Assembly: GCA_022563195.1 (NCBI GenBank)
Contig: JADFNV010000010.1
Location: 1-64,000, forward strand
DNA length: 64,000 bases
Origin: Pseudomonadota bacterium
GTDB lineage: Bacteria > Pseudomonadota > Gammaproteobacteria > Steroidobacterales > Woeseiaceae
Direction: 5' to 3'
The translations under genes and the position numbers were made by a program. Numbering within the stretch: position 1 is the first letter of the stretch; each line of letters begins with the position of its first letter. Below the pieces are notes generated by a model. It was not told the DNA's origin. It was given only the letters and a program-made list of their open reading frames with translations, and searched no databases. Of the stretch, positions 1 to 10,396 are shown piece by piece.

Positions 1-507
1 GTCAGGCAACTCTTTCTCGTTATTGCTCGTAATGATAATGATCGGTCGATGTACTGCCTTGATCAGCTGTTTCGTTTCGTACACGAAAAATTCCATCCGA
101 TCGAGTTCCCGCAGCAAGTCATTCGGAAATTCGATGTCGGCCTTATCAATCTCGTCGATGAGCAATACGGGTTGCTCAGCGCTGTCGAAAGCATCCCATA
201 CGTTGCCGCGCACGATGTAATTCGAAATGTCATGCACACGAGCATCGCCTAACTGAGAATCACGAAGTCGCGCCACGGCGTCATACTCGTACAGACCCTG
301 CTGCGCTTTGGTCGTCGATTTGATGTGCCATTCGTACAATGGCTTGCCGAGTGACTTCGCAACCTCGATCGCCAGCTGCGTCTTTCCGGTCCCGGGTTCT
401 CCCTTGATCAGTATGGGTCTCTGTAGCGTAACGGCCGCGTTAACCGCGAGCGTCAGGTCGTTAGTGGAAACGTAGGTGCTGGTTCCTGTAAATTTCTTGT
501 CTGTCAT
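1..507 (-). CDS. MoxR-family AAA+ ATPase (3' end outside window)
   Basis: The minus strand encodes 169 residues from an ATG at 507 to the window edge, so the C-terminus is missing. A Walker A motif GEPGTGKT lies at about residues 36-43 and a Walker B-like VLLIDEIDKAD near residue 115, followed by a sensor-1-like IIIITSNNEKELPD at the cut. This is the pattern of MoxR AAA+ ATPases, which usually act with a VWA-domain partner as chaperones that activate or insert cofactors into target enzymes. The partner would be downstream, beyond the left edge. It lies 67 bp downstream of the acylase gene on the same strand. The family is secure; the substrate is unknown. Confidence 0.85.
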   Translation of the reverse strand, partial: MTDKKFTGTSTYVSTNDLTLAVNAAVTLQRPILIKGEPGTGKTQLAIEVAKSLGKPLYEWHIKSTTKAQQGLYEYDAVARLRDSQLGDARVHDISNYIVRGNVWDAFDSAEQPVLLIDEIDKADIEFPNDLLRELDRMEFFVYETKQLIKAVHRPIIIITSNNEKELPD

Positions 508-574
508 CAGTTTGTCCGGGAATCGTGCCGCGCAGCGCCCATCTTACCGCCTGAAGGTTTGCGCACAAGGATCG

Positions 575-2947
575 CTATTCGCCGAGCGGCGCCAGGGTCA
601 GTGTGTGGCGGGTTTCCCCGGGCAGGAACGGCGTCGCTCGCCCTTCGACCCAGTCCTGATGACCCCGCCTGTAATATTCTGATAGCGGATGCCCGCTCTG
701 CCCGGCAGGCATGTGCATCAGGCCATTGGCTTCGTCACCCGGGGCGACCGAAAATCGCTCCGAGGCGCCCCAATTCCTACCCTGGGCCTTTGGCATGTGG
801 CTGTCGCCAGCCAGCGGTTCGCGTGGCATGTCGAGAAAACCCGCGAGGAACGGCAGTGCCCGGCTCAGCGGATGCCTGATGCTGGCCATGTTGCGTTCGC
901 CCCAGTTTCGATCGGCAAGATCGCCGTCAAATCCTGTTTTGAAGTAGCGAACATTTTCATTGACGGCTGCCAGCAGCAGCGCATTCCAGCTGTCGTAGTT
1001 GCCAGGCAACAAATGCTGTGGTTGTTCGCGGAGCAGCAACCACAGCGGTCCTTCGAACTGGCTGCTGCGGCGCAGTCGGACATCGTGGTCGTAGGCATCG
1101 CGAACCGGGCCCGTCAGGGCATGAAACACGCGCGACTGAACTTCGAGGCGAAATGCACGCACCAAACGATAGCCGACCGAGTCGGGTGCCGCTCGTGGGA
1201 TCCATTTCTCTGCCAGGCGCCGGTATTCCGCCAACTCAGGATCTGATGCGGTCGTCTCCTCGTCCAGCACATCGAGCAACAGCTCACGCCAACGTGTGAG
1301 AAACAGCGCACGATCGTCGGTTTGAATCGCGAGCATGTCGACGGGTTCGAAATTATCCCGGGCCAGCAGTGCGTCGCGGACCTGTGACGCCCTGGCACCG
1401 AGATCGTAGCCACCGTCACCGATAATGCCCAGCGACTCACGGTCCGTAACGCGTGCATTCGCGGTCCAGATGCGACCATTGTCAGGATTCAGGATTCGCG
1501 GGTACGCGTCGGCATCCAGCCAACCGTGCCAACCCTGGGCTTCGCTCCAGTCGGTCGGCACCATCGCATCGAAAGATGACTTGCGCGGAATTTTTCCCGC
1601 GATCGTCCAGCCGATATTGCCATCGGCGTCACCGGTAACAAAGTTTTGCGGCGGAATGCCCATCGTATTCGCAACGTCTAGCGCTTCAACCACAGAGCCA
1701 ACTAACTCGAGGTCCATCAGCCGAAGATTCGCGGCACCAGTCCGGTGCGCGATCCAACTCACGACCAGCTCACCATCCGGATAATCGACGTCATCTATTA
1801 CGGGACCCCAGATCGTCTCACGCACGATGTGTACGACTGGCTCACTGTCTTTGACCCGGATCACTTCGCGATACACGTCAAAGGATCGGTCGCCGCCAGG
1901 CGTCCGGTACGTATCCGGAGATTGGCCCGGCCGCAGTATTACCGCATCGGACCAGTCGCCATAGCTATTCGTGAAGCCCCAGGCAACTTTGCCATTGCTA
2001 CCCGCTACGACAAATGGCGAGCCCGGCAGTGTGACGCCCGTGACATCGCGCCGGACATCATTGTTGACGACGAGGCGCGCACGATAATAGATATTCGGTG
2101 TCCTCAACATGAGATGCATATCATTGGACACCAGGGCACGACCGGTGCTGGTCAACGCCCCATGAACGGCCCAGTTGTTGCTGCCGTCAAGAGGCGGCGT
2201 GGCGTGTTCAATTGCAGGCGGAGAGGTATCACGAATATGCCGAATGGAATAGGTTTCCGCTGCTGGAAATGCCACGCTCGCACGAGCAACGCCCATCAGA
2301 GGCGCATCCCAGGACGTGCCCTGCGGATACATCCACGCATATACCTCGGCAGGCAAAATGCGCTTCGCGAATCCACGCTGCACATCGCGAGTCGCACGCG
2401 AATCATTGAGCTGAACGAACATAGCGTAGGCAACGAGCACCGTGTCCTCGGGCTGCCAGGACTCAGGGTCTACGCCGAGAACAAAATACTCGAACGGCTT
2501 TGCGCCGAGACTGGCGAGACCGGCATTGACACCATCAGCATAGCTCCCCAGCACAGCCGAATCGTTGTCCGATTGGGTCGCGATTGTGGCTCGCGCCCGG
2601 CTACGGAATCGATGCAAGCGAAAGCGCCGGTCCAAATCCAAGGCCGCTTCGCCGATGACCTCTGCCAGTTCTCCGGCCGCCTGGCGACGAATCATGTCCA
2701 TTTGAAAAAAACGATCCTGGCTGTGTGCAAATCCTGTCGCAAATGCGAGATCAGCCCTGCTACTCGCCGTAATCGTCGCGATGCCGGCAGCGTCGCGTTC
2801 AATGCTTGCACTCGCTTCGAGCCCGGCCAGCGATATCGTCCCATCCAGCATGGGCAAGCTGGCCCGAACGGTCAGCCAAATGACAACAGCCAGCATGATC
2901 GTTACAAGGACGACACCCGCGAGCAGACGAAAAAAACTACGCTTCAT
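575..2947 (-). CDS. Penicillin acylase (Ntn-hydrolase) family protein
   Basis: A 790-residue protein with an N-terminal hydrophobic segment (about residues 8-27), consistent with a signal peptide or anchor and a periplasmic location. Penicillin acylases are autoprocessed N-terminal nucleophile amidohydrolases; the new N-terminal Ser of the beta chain is expected at Ser256 in DGSNNW, the hallmark of the family. The upstream A-chain region has the usual GFAHSQDRFFQMDMIRRQAAGELAE block near residues 72-95. Substrates in such environmental homologues are often N-acyl-homoserine lactones or other acyl amides, which cannot be decided here. It starts 6 bp after the pyruvate kinase stop codon, so the two are probably co-transcribed. 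Confidence 0.9.
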   Translation of the reverse strand: MKRSFFRLLAGVVLVTIMLAVVIWLTVRASLPMLDGTISLAGLEASASIERDAAGIATITASSRADLAFATGFAHSQDRFFQMDMIRRQAAGELAEVIGEAALDLDRRFRLHRFRSRARATIATQSDNDSAVLGSYADGVNAGLASLGAKPFEYFVLGVDPESWQPEDTVLVAYAMFVQLNDSRATRDVQRGFAKRILPAEVYAWMYPQGTSWDAPLMGVARASVAFPAAETYSIRHIRDTSPPAIEHATPPLDGSNNWAVHGALTSTGRALVSNDMHLMLRTPNIYYRARLVVNNDVRRDVTGVTLPGSPFVVAGSNGKVAWGFTNSYGDWSDAVILRPGQSPDTYRTPGGDRSFDVYREVIRVKDSEPVVHIVRETIWGPVIDDVDYPDGELVVSWIAHRTGAANLRLMDLELVGSVVEALDVANTMGIPPQNFVTGDADGNIGWTIAGKIPRKSSFDAMVPTDWSEAQGWHGWLDADAYPRILNPDNGRIWTANARVTDRESLGIIGDGGYDLGARASQVRDALLARDNFEPVDMLAIQTDDRALFLTRWRELLLDVLDEETTASDPELAEYRRLAEKWIPRAAPDSVGYRLVRAFRLEVQSRVFHALTGPVRDAYDHDVRLRRSSQFEGPLWLLLREQPQHLLPGNYDSWNALLLAAVNENVRYFKTGFDGDLADRNWGERNMASIRHPLSRALPFLAGFLDMPREPLAGDSHMPKAQGRNWGASERFSVAPGDEANGLMHMPAGQSGHPLSEYYRRGHQDWVEGRATPFLPGETRHTLTLAPLGE

Positions 2948-2953
2948 AGCCGG

Positions 2954-4390
2954 CTAAATTTCTTCGGTGACCTTGAGAATCGTCATTGAGTTGGTGCTAC
3001 CGGAGACGCCCAGGAGGTCGCCTTTGGTGAAAATAACAAGGTCGTCAACTTCGACAAGATTATTTGACAGAAGCGTCTCGAAGATGTCGATATACAATCG
3101 ATGCTGCCGGGTGTCCTGAATGGCAAACGCAACCGGATACACACCACGGTACATGGCAACGCGTCGACTCGTTGCGGGATAGGGAGTGAACGCGTAGATC
3201 GGAATATCGGATCGAATGCGCGACATCCACCGCGTCGTGGAACCCGACTCGGTCAACGCGATGATCGCTCTAACTTTCAGATGATTCGCAGCGTACATCA
3301 CCGCCATGGCAATAGCTTCATCGACATTTTCGAAATAGTCGCCAAGCCGATGCCGGGTTCGACCCTCCGGCAGCTGGAATTTCTCTGCCCCGGTGCAAAC
3401 TTCGTCCATCGCACGAATTGCATGGACCGGAAATTTGCCGACGGCCGTTTCACCCGACAACATTACCGCGTCGGTGCCATCCATCACGGCATTTGCGACA
3501 TCCGATACTTCGGCGCGTGTAGGAATCGGGTGTTGAATCATCGACTCCATCATCTGCGTCGCCGTAATCACGATCTTGCTGCCTTTGCGAGTCTTGCGGA
3601 TCAGCTTTTTCTGGATGCCGGTCAGCTCGGCGTAACCCAATTCGACGCCAAGGTCGCCGCGCGCAACCATGATTACATCCGCAGCATCGATGATCGAATC
3701 GATGTTCTCGACGGCCTCAGCACGTTCGATTTTGGCAACGATCAGACCGTGTCCGCCGGCTTCCTTGAACAATCGGCGTGCTTCGAGAACATCCTCATCG
3801 TTACGCACGAAGGATACGGCGAGAAAATCCATTTCGAGCTCGGCCGCCAACTTGATGTTTTGTCGGTCAATATCGGTCAGTGCGGGGGCGGATAAGCCGC
3901 CGCCCTTCTTATTGATGCCTTTGTGATCGGAAAGAATGCCACCTGTGGCAACATTGGTGTGGATACGCGTACCCTCGACACGACCGACCTCCAACTCGAT
4001 CATGCCGTCATTCAATAGCAGCATGTCGCCCGCACCCACATCCTCGTGCAAGGTATCAAGTGCAACGCCGACACCCTTTTGGGTACCGTCTTCGGCACCC
4101 ACGGAGCTGTCGAGAAAGAAAGAGTCTCCATCGCGCAACTCGACACTGTGCTCCTTGAAGCGCCGAATCCGGATCTTGGGCCCTTGCAGATCTCCCATCA
4201 GTCCAACGTCACGACCGCACTTCGCGGCCTCCGCGCGTAGCTCAGCTGCACGTCTGCGAACTTCTGCCGCATCGCCATGTGAGAAATTGATTCGCGCGAC
4301 ATCAAGGCCCGCCTCGATCATCTGGTGCAGCACTTTGGTGTCGTCGGTCGCCGGGCCCAGTGTCGCGACGATTTTTGTTCTTCTGAGCAT
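2954..4390 (-). CDS. pyk: Pyruvate kinase
   Basis: Converts phosphoenolpyruvate and ADP to pyruvate and ATP in the cytosol. The 478-residue protein opens with LRRTKIVATLGPATDD and carries the catalytic Lys in VAKIERAEAVEN, the metal-site stretch GDLGVELG, and the signature MMESMI..PTRAEVSDVANAVMDGTDAVMLSGETAVG. An upstream in-frame start would add 15 residues, but the family N-terminus begins at MLRRTK, so the ATG at 4390 is chosen. It sits in the tkt-gap-pgk-pyk neighbourhood, with a PhoX-like gene in the opposite direction between pgk and pyk. The length is normal and the key residues are present. Confidence 0.95.
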   Translation of the reverse strand: MLRRTKIVATLGPATDDTKVLHQMIEAGLDVARINFSHGDAAEVRRRAAELRAEAAKCGRDVGLMGDLQGPKIRIRRFKEHSVELRDGDSFFLDSSVGAEDGTQKGVGVALDTLHEDVGAGDMLLLNDGMIELEVGRVEGTRIHTNVATGGILSDHKGINKKGGGLSAPALTDIDRQNIKLAAELEMDFLAVSFVRNDEDVLEARRLFKEAGGHGLIVAKIERAEAVENIDSIIDAADVIMVARGDLGVELGYAELTGIQKKLIRKTRKGSKIVITATQMMESMIQHPIPTRAEVSDVANAVMDGTDAVMLSGETAVGKFPVHAIRAMDEVCTGAEKFQLPEGRTRHRLGDYFENVDEAIAMAVMYAANHLKVRAIIALTESGSTTRWMSRIRSDIPIYAFTPYPATSRRVAMYRGVYPVAFAIQDTRQHRLYIDIFETLLSNNLVEVDDLVIFTKGDLLGVSGSTNSMTILKVTEEI

Positions 4391-4484
4391 GGCCGCGATT
4401 ATTGCACACGCCGGAGGGCCTCGTATCAGCAACACGGGTTCCTTTCTTCACGCGCTTTCATTTTAACGATATGCTGCGACACTG

Positions 4485-5864
4485 TTGTGGACGTTGCGAA
4501 GTGTCGCCTTGGATAGACGAAATTTTCTGCGCAGTCTCGCGATTATTGCAGCGAGCCCTGCCCTGCCGCAGTCGGGTCGGGCCAATGAATCGCCACTCGG
4601 CCCACTGCGTCGTGATCCGAATGGCATTCTCGATTTGCCCGCGGGCTTCAGTTACCAGGTCGTATCAAGAGCCGGCGATCGCATGAGTGACGGACTTCTG
4701 GTCCCGCATGCTCATGATGGCATGGGCGCGTTCGCCGGTGCTGACGGTCGCGTCATACTCGTGTGCAACCACGAACTTGATCCCAGCAATCTCAACCAGA
4801 GCGCATTCGGCCCATCGCCCAGGCATCTGCCGCGCGATGTATTCAGCAAGCTGTACGATGCAGGTAAAGGATTGACGCCAGGCGCCGGCGGGACGACGAC
4901 GACGGTCTATGACCCGCATTCCTGTGTAACCGAACGACAGCACCTGAGTCTCGCAGGCACCGAATTCAACTGCGCGGGCGGCTCGACGCCCTGGGGAACG
5001 TGGTTGTCCTGTGAAGAATGCGTCGAAGCGCCGGGGAAACGCTGGAACACCATTCGCGAGAAACCGCATGGCTACGTATTTGAGGTGCCGGCTAACGCAG
5101 CAGGACTCGTCGAGCCACGACCGATCACGGCGATGGGCAGGTTCGAACACGAAGCCGCCGCAGTACACGAGGCCTCGGGCATCGTCTACATGACAGAGGA
5201 CAAGCGCCAGAGCCTGTTTTATCGCTATATTCCAGATTCGCCGGGAAAATTGCACGACGGTGGCCGCTTGCAGGCACTCGCCGTCGCCGACAGGCCGTCG
5301 CTTGCAACGAATAACTGGTCGGACAAAATAACAATGCGAATCGGCGAACCCCTGCCGACATTCTGGATCGATATCGACGATGTCGACAGCGACAATGACG
5401 ATCTCAGAAATCGCGGCGCGTCGCTGGGTGCCGCAAAATTCGCCCGCGGCGAAGGACTCTGCGCCGCCGGAGACGAATTTTTCTTCGCCTGTACGATCGG
5501 CGGCCCTGCACGGCTCGGTCAGGTGTTCGCGTACCAAACCAGCCCGAGTGAGGGTACAGAAAAAGAACAGGAGCAGCCCGGCGAACTGACTCTCGTTGCC
5601 GAGGCCGCGACGCACTCGCTGCTGCGCAATGCGGACAACGTCATCATGGCGCCCTGGGGGGACCTGTTGGTATGTGAAGATACGGCGTCGCATTGTGGAA
5701 TCGTCGGTGTCCGCCCGAATGGCAGCATGTATGAGGTCGCCGACAACGCCTACTCGAATTCAGAACTGGCGGGCACGTGCTTTTCGCCCGACGGCACCAT
5801 CATGTTCGTGAATATTCAGTACCCGGGCATGACGCTGGCCATCACAGGTCCTTGGCCGCCGTAG
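4485..5864 (+). CDS. PhoX-like phosphatase (DUF839 family), Tat-exported
   Basis: About 459 residues with a twin-arginine leader near the N-terminus (DRRNFLRSLAIIAASPALPQ) and PhoX/DUF839 landmarks: GLLVPHAHDGMGAF, VCNHELDPSN, LSCEECVEAPGKRW and YMTEDKRQSLFYRYIP. Family members are Ca/Fe-dependent periplasmic alkaline phosphatases or of unknown activity. No ATG is available: TTG at 4485 is used, and TTG at 4509, giving M-DRRNFLR, is an equally good choice that would put the Tat motif at the very N-terminus. The gene runs against its glycolytic neighbours, between pyk and pgk. Assignment to the family is solid; phosphatase activity is inferred. Confidence 0.8.
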   Translation: MWTLRSVALDRRNFLRSLAIIAASPALPQSGRANESPLGPLRRDPNGILDLPAGFSYQVVSRAGDRMSDGLLVPHAHDGMGAFAGADGRVILVCNHELDPSNLNQSAFGPSPRHLPRDVFSKLYDAGKGLTPGAGGTTTTVYDPHSCVTERQHLSLAGTEFNCAGGSTPWGTWLSCEECVEAPGKRWNTIREKPHGYVFEVPANAAGLVEPRPITAMGRFEHEAAAVHEASGIVYMTEDKRQSLFYRYIPDSPGKLHDGGRLQALAVADRPSLATNNWSDKITMRIGEPLPTFWIDIDDVDSDNDDLRNRGASLGAAKFARGEGLCAAGDEFFFACTIGGPARLGQVFAYQTSPSEGTEKEQEQPGELTLVAEAATHSLLRNADNVIMAPWGDLLVCEDTASHCGIVGVRPNGSMYEVADNAYSNSELAGTCFSPDGTIMFVNIQYPGMTLAITGPWPP

Positions 5865-5894
5865 GTCTTGTTTTCATCGCGGCAGGAGCCACCG

Positions 5895-7073
5895 CTACGC
5901 TTTGCTGCCACGTTGCTCCAGCATAGCGACAGCCGGCAACTTTTTTCCCTCCACGAACTCCAGAAAAGCCCCACCACCGGTTGATATGTAAGAGATGTGC
6001 TCCGCGACGCCGTACTTGTCGATCGCGGCCAGAGTATCTCCACCGCCGGCCAGGGAATATGCGTCGCTTGCCGCGATGGCTTCGGCTAATGCCCGCGTAC
6101 CTTCACCGAACGCATCGAACTCGAACACGCCGACGGGTCCGTTCCATATGATCGTGCCAGCGCTCTCGATAATACGACAGAAACGTTTCACGGTTTCCGG
6201 TCCGATGTCGAGAATCAATTCATCAGAAAGCACGGCGTCAACTTTCTTGACCGTTGGCACGGCGTCGGCTGTAAACTCGTTGGCGACGACAACATCGCTG
6301 GTAGCCGGAATCTCGGCGCGATCATCCCGACGGGCCGCTAATTTGCGTGCCGTGTCCAGCATGTCTGGCTCATGCAGTGATTTGCCAACATCGTGACCCT
6401 CGGCTGCGATGAAAGTGTTGGCGATGCCACCACCAACGATCAGGCAGTCAACGATGTTCGACAGAGCGTCCAAAACCATCAATTTCGTCGAAACCTTCGA
6501 TCCGCCAACGATGGCAACAAACGGTCGCTCCGGATTCGTCAATGCCTGGCCCAATGCTGCCAGTTCGCCAGCCAGCAATGGTCCCGCGCAAGCGATCGCT
6601 GCGTGTTCGGCAACGCCATAAGTACTCGCTTGCGCACGGTGTGCCGTGCCGAACGCGTCCATGACGAATACGTCGCACAGCGCCGCCATCTTGCGCGACA
6701 AGGTCTGGTCACAGGCTTTCTCACCGACGAGAAAGCGGACGTTCTCCAGGAGCACGACGTGGTCCGACGCGATGTCGACGCCGTCGATCCAGTCTGTTAC
6801 GAGCGATACCGGCCTGTGCAGTAGTTCCGACAGGCATGCAGCCACAGGCTGCAGTGAGAGCGCCGCTTGCGGCTCGCCTTCGGTCGGTCGACCGAGATGC
6901 GACATCAGCATCACTGCGGCATTCTCAGCCAGGGCTGCCTTGATCGTCGGTAACGCCGCACGAATTCGAGCATCGCTCGTCACGATCCCGTCAACCACGG
7001 GCACGTTCAAATCCTCACGGATCAATACGCGTTTGCCGGACAATTCGACATCGACCATGTTAATGACGGGCAT
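5895..7073 (-). CDS. pgk: Phosphoglycerate kinase
   Basis: Transfers phosphate between 1,3-bisphosphoglycerate and ADP in glycolysis, gluconeogenesis and the Calvin cycle. The 392-residue length is typical. The N-terminal [25 protein letters not shown], the VGGSKVSTK hinge region and the nucleotide-site [13 protein letters not shown] are all present. The ATG at 7073 has a GGAG six bases upstream, preferred over an internal ATG five codons later. It lies 37 bp after gap and probably belongs to the tkt-gap-pgk unit. It ends 30 bp from the convergent phoX-like gene. Confidence 0.96.
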   Translation of the reverse strand: MPVINMVDVELSGKRVLIREDLNVPVVDGIVTSDARIRAALPTIKAALAENAAVMLMSHLGRPTEGEPQAALSLQPVAACLSELLHRPVSLVTDWIDGVDIASDHVVLLENVRFLVGEKACDQTLSRKMAALCDVFVMDAFGTAHRAQASTYGVAEHAAIACAGPLLAGELAALGQALTNPERPFVAIVGGSKVSTKLMVLDALSNIVDCLIVGGGIANTFIAAEGHDVGKSLHEPDMLDTARKLAARRDDRAEIPATSDVVVANEFTADAVPTVKKVDAVLSDELILDIGPETVKRFCRIIESAGTIIWNGPVGVFEFDAFGEGTRALAEAIAASDAYSLAGGGDTLAAIDKYGVAEHISYISTGGGAFLEFVEGKKLPAVAMLEQRGSKA

Positions 7074-7110
7074 GACGGCTCCGGTCGATTGTGAAGATTT
7101 CCTTCAGGTG

Positions 7111-8121
7111 CTAGGCGTTGTGGAACGCGATTGTCGTATCGAGCATGCGGTTCGAAAATCCCCACTCATTGTCGTACCACGAACAAACTTTTACGAGCGT
7201 ACCTTGCATGACCTTGGTCAGGCCCGCATCGTACGTGGACGACGCCGGATCGTGATTGAAGTCGATCGACACGAGCGGCTCATCGTTGTACGCGAGGACG
7301 CCCTTCAAATAACCTTCGCTGGCTTCTTTCATGACCGTATTGATTTCCTCGATGCTCGTCTCGCGCTCGGCGACAAACGTCAGGTCGACCACCGATACAT
7401 TGATCGTCGGCACACGCATCGAGAAACCATCAAGCCGGCCATTGAGCTCAGGCAGTACCAGCCCGACCGCTGTCGCAGCACCCGTGCTTGTTGGAATCTG
7501 CGACATCGTGGCGGAACGCGCGCGGCGCAAATCCGAGTGGAACACATCGGTCAGAACCTGGTCGTTCGTATACGCATGAATTGTCGTCATGATGCCGTGC
7601 TTTACGCCAATCGTATCGAGCAGCGGTTTGACCAGCGGTGCGAGGCAATTCGTCGTGCACGACGCATTGGATATAATCGTGTCGCTCGCCTTGAGCACGT
7701 CGTGATTGACGCCATAAACGATCGTGGCATCGATGTCCTTACCGCCCGGTGCCGAGATGATGACTTTTTTGGCTCCGGCTTCGATGTGCTTGCCCGCCGT
7801 CTCACGCGTGCGAAAAAACCCCGTCGATTCGAGAACGATATCGACGCCGAGATCGCCCCACGGTAAATTGGCCGGGTCGCGCTCGGCTAAAACACGAATG
7901 CGATCACCATTCACCACCATGTGATCGCCGTCGACTTCAATCGTGCCCGGGAAGCGACCGTGCGCCGTGTCGCGACGCGTGAGATGCGCGTTCGTATTGG
8001 CGTCGCCAAGATCGTTAACGGCGAGAATCTCGATTTCCGAGCGCTTGCCACTCTCATACAAGGCGCGCAGGATGTTTCGGCCAATTCGACCGTAGCCGTT
8101 GATACCAATCTTGATTGTCAT
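7111..8121 (-). CDS. gap: Type I glyceraldehyde-3-phosphate dehydrogenase
   Basis: Oxidises and phosphorylates glyceraldehyde-3-phosphate using NAD(P). The N-terminal Rossmann motif is [15 protein letters not shown] and the catalytic Cys is in SNASCTTNC; the active-site His falls in [12 protein letters not shown] and the C-terminal [14 protein letters not shown] is conserved. The acidic residue after the second beta strand ([14 protein letters not shown]) is compatible with NAD preference, though that is only a hint. Length is 336 residues and the ribosome site GGGAGA stands 5 bases before ATG. It is placed between tkt and pgk in one minus-strand unit. Confidence 0.96.
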   Translation of the reverse strand: MTIKIGINGYGRIGRNILRALYESGKRSEIEILAVNDLGDANTNAHLTRRDTAHGRFPGTIEVDGDHMVVNGDRIRVLAERDPANLPWGDLGVDIVLESTGFFRTRETAGKHIEAGAKKVIISAPGGKDIDATIVYGVNHDVLKASDTIISNASCTTNCLAPLVKPLLDTIGVKHGIMTTIHAYTNDQVLTDVFHSDLRRARSATMSQIPTSTGAATAVGLVLPELNGRLDGFSMRVPTINVSVVDLTFVAERETSIEEINTVMKEASEGYLKGVLAYNDEPLVSIDFNHDPASSTYDAGLTKVMQGTLVKVCSWYDNEWGFSNRMLDTTIAFHNA

Positions 8122-8164
8122 ACAGGTCTCCCGAAGATTTCACTGGCCGGGGTGCCGGCCGAAT

Positions 8165-10204
8165 TCACTGTGTTGAGTTGGCGGCCAGCATGTCTTTGGC
8201 AACCTTGACCACATTGTCGGCTGAAAAACCAAAGTGCTCAAAAAGTTTGTCCGCCGGCGCCGACGCGCCATATTGATCAAGCCCCACGATACGCCCGCTT
8301 GGTCCGGCATAGCGCCACCACGAGGCCGTCACTCCGGCCTCAACAACGACTCGCGCCGTAACATCGGCTGGCAAAACCTGTTCTCGATACGCCTCGTCCT
8401 GCGACTCAAACAAGTCCGTACAGGGCATCGATACGACGCGCGCCTTGACACCCTCGCCCGCCAGAACGTCGGCCGCCGCCACAACCAGTGCGACCTCGGA
8501 TCCGGTTGCAATCAAGATAAGGTCGGGCACACCGTCGACATCCTGCAAAACATAGCCGCCGCGCACTATTGCGGCGATCTGTTCGCTGTTTCGTTGCTGA
8601 TGCGGCACGCCCTGCCGCGTAAGGATCAGGCTCGTCGGCCCATCGCGACGTTCGATGGCATCGCGCCATGCGACCGCCGTCTCTACGGCATCACAAGGCC
8701 GCCAGACACGCATATTGGGCATGAGTCGCAGCGATGCCGTGTGTTCAACCGCCTGGTGCGTCGGTCCGTCTTCGCCAAGGCCGATCGAGTCGTGCGTATA
8801 CACAAAGATATTCTGAATCTTCATCAACGCAGCCATTCGCAATGCGTTTCGAGCATAGTCGGAGAACGTCAGAAACGTTCCCGAATAAGGCATGAATCCG
8901 CCGTGTAATGCGATGCCATTGCAAAGCGCCGACATACCGAATTCGCGAACGCCAAAGTAGATGTAATTGCCGGATGCGTCGTCGCCCGTAATAACAGACG
9001 AACCCGAGTGCTTGGTCAGGTTGGACCCTGTCAGGTCGGCCGAGCCGCCCACCATCTCTGGCAATAACGGCGAGAACGCGTTGAGCGCAACAAGTGACGC
9101 CTTGCGAGTCGCCATGGATTCGCCGGCCGTATCGATTTCAGCGATCGCCTTGTCGGCCAATTCGTTCCAGCCATCAGGCAGAGAGCCATCCAGGCGCCGC
9201 GTCAACTCGGCGGCGAGTTCGGGGTGTTGTTTCGAGTATTCATCGAACAGTTGTTGCCAGGCTTTTTCACTTGCCGCTCCACGTGAGCGCCCGTCCCAAG
9301 CCGCCGCAATGTCGGCTGGCACTTCGAACGGCGGTGCATCCCAGCCCAACTCAGCGCGAGCCGCAGCGACTTCGTCGTCACCCAGCGCTGCGCCGTGAGT
9401 TGCAGCGGTACCCTGCTTGTTCGGCGCACCAAAGCCAATCACGGTCTTGCAGCAGATCAACGATGGACGCCCGTCGTCGCTCTGCGCCTCGTCAATCGCG
9501 GCTGCGATCGCCGCGCTGTCATGACCATCGACAGCAGCGATAACCTGCCAGCCGTACGCCTCGAAGCGCTTGACAGTGTCGTCGGTAAACCAGCCGCCCA
9601 CGTCGCCATCGATCGAAATATTGTTGTCGTCATATACCGCGATCAGCTTGCCGAGCTTCAAGGTACCGGCAAGCGAGCATGCCTCGTGCGAGATGCCTTC
9701 CATGAGACAACCGTCACCGACGAATACCCAGGTCCTGTGGTCCACGACATTCAAACCCGGTCGATTGAACTGCGCGGCGAGCATTTTCTCGGCCAGCGCC
9801 ATGCCGACCGCATTCGTGAGGCCTTGCCCAAGCGGTCCCGTTGTCGTCTCAATCGACAATCCGGGCTCGTACTCGGGGTGTCCTGCTGTCCGGGAACCGA
9901 ACTGCCGGAAATTACGAATCTCGTCCATGGACAAGTCGTAGCCGGTAAGGTGCAGCAAGCTGTAGAGCAGCATGGAACCGTGGCCGTTTGACAATACAAA
10001 GCGGTCCCGGTTGACCCAGCGCGCGTTGCCGGGGTTGTGCTTGAGATAGTCATTCCAAAGCACTTCAGCGATATCGGCCATCCCCATCGGTGCACCGGGG
10101 TGACCCGAATTTGCGGCTTGTACCGCGTCCATGGAAAGTGCCCTGATGGCGTTCGCGAGATCTCGCCGGGCAAGCTGCCCGGCCGGTTCAGGTTTTTGTG
10201 ACAT
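8165..10204 (-). CDS. tkt: Transketolase
   Basis: Thiamine-diphosphate enzyme of the pentose phosphate and Calvin pathways that moves two-carbon units between sugar phosphates. The 679-residue protein shows the N-terminal [21 protein letters not shown], the ThDP motif starting [14 protein letters not shown] and ending in [10 protein letters not shown], and the transketolase signature [16 protein letters not shown] and [15 protein letters not shown]. Nothing essential is missing. It is first in the tkt-gap-pgk unit and divergent from metK, with 192 bp between the two start codons. I found no convincing promoter for it in that gap. Confidence 0.96.
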   Translation of the reverse strand: MSQKPEPAGQLARRDLANAIRALSMDAVQAANSGHPGAPMGMADIAEVLWNDYLKHNPGNARWVNRDRFVLSNGHGSMLLYSLLHLTGYDLSMDEIRNFRQFGSRTAGHPEYEPGLSIETTTGPLGQGLTNAVGMALAEKMLAAQFNRPGLNVVDHRTWVFVGDGCLMEGISHEACSLAGTLKLGKLIAVYDDNNISIDGDVGGWFTDDTVKRFEAYGWQVIAAVDGHDSAAIAAAIDEAQSDDGRPSLICCKTVIGFGAPNKQGTAATHGAALGDDEVAAARAELGWDAPPFEVPADIAAAWDGRSRGAASEKAWQQLFDEYSKQHPELAAELTRRLDGSLPDGWNELADKAIAEIDTAGESMATRKASLVALNAFSPLLPEMVGGSADLTGSNLTKHSGSSVITGDDASGNYIYFGVREFGMSALCNGIALHGGFMPYSGTFLTFSDYARNALRMAALMKIQNIFVYTHDSIGLGEDGPTHQAVEHTASLRLMPNMRVWRPCDAVETAVAWRDAIERRDGPTSLILTRQGVPHQQRNSEQIAAIVRGGYVLQDVDGVPDLILIATGSEVALVVAAADVLAGEGVKARVVSMPCTDLFESQDEAYREQVLPADVTARVVVEAGVTASWWRYAGPSGRIVGLDQYGASAPADKLFEHFGFSADNVVKVAKDMLAANSTQ

Positions 10205-10334
10205 GTGGTCTTTTATTTTCGGCCGTAGGCCTTATGTTGGATAGGTGAGAATTGCGTTCTCGGCAGCGGCGCATTTTCGCTGTTTAACCGTTGGGCCGCA
10301 AGGGATAGTACCTGTTCCGTCTCCTGGCACGATG

Positions 10335-10362
10335 TTGAAACCATCAATCATTGCGATACAAT
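10335..10362 (+). promoter_or_regulatory. Sigma-70 promoter of metK
   Basis: A -35 TTGAAA (10335-10340) and a -10 TACAAT (10357-10362) are separated by 16 bp, with metK starting 34 bp downstream. This is the only good hexamer pair in the tkt-metK gap. The short leader leaves no room for a SAM-sensing riboswitch. Confidence 0.65.
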
Positions 10363-10396
10363 GCGCGTCCCCGCTCGCCAATTGAAGTAAAGCCTT

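Noticed and set aside
1745-2989. 414-residue plus-strand frame opposite the acylase gene
   Set aside because: It is an antisense shadow of a clear coding gene and has no recognisable domain.
4665-5693. 342-residue minus-strand frame opposite the phoX-like gene
   Set aside because: It mirrors a gene with clear family motifs and shows no domain of its own.
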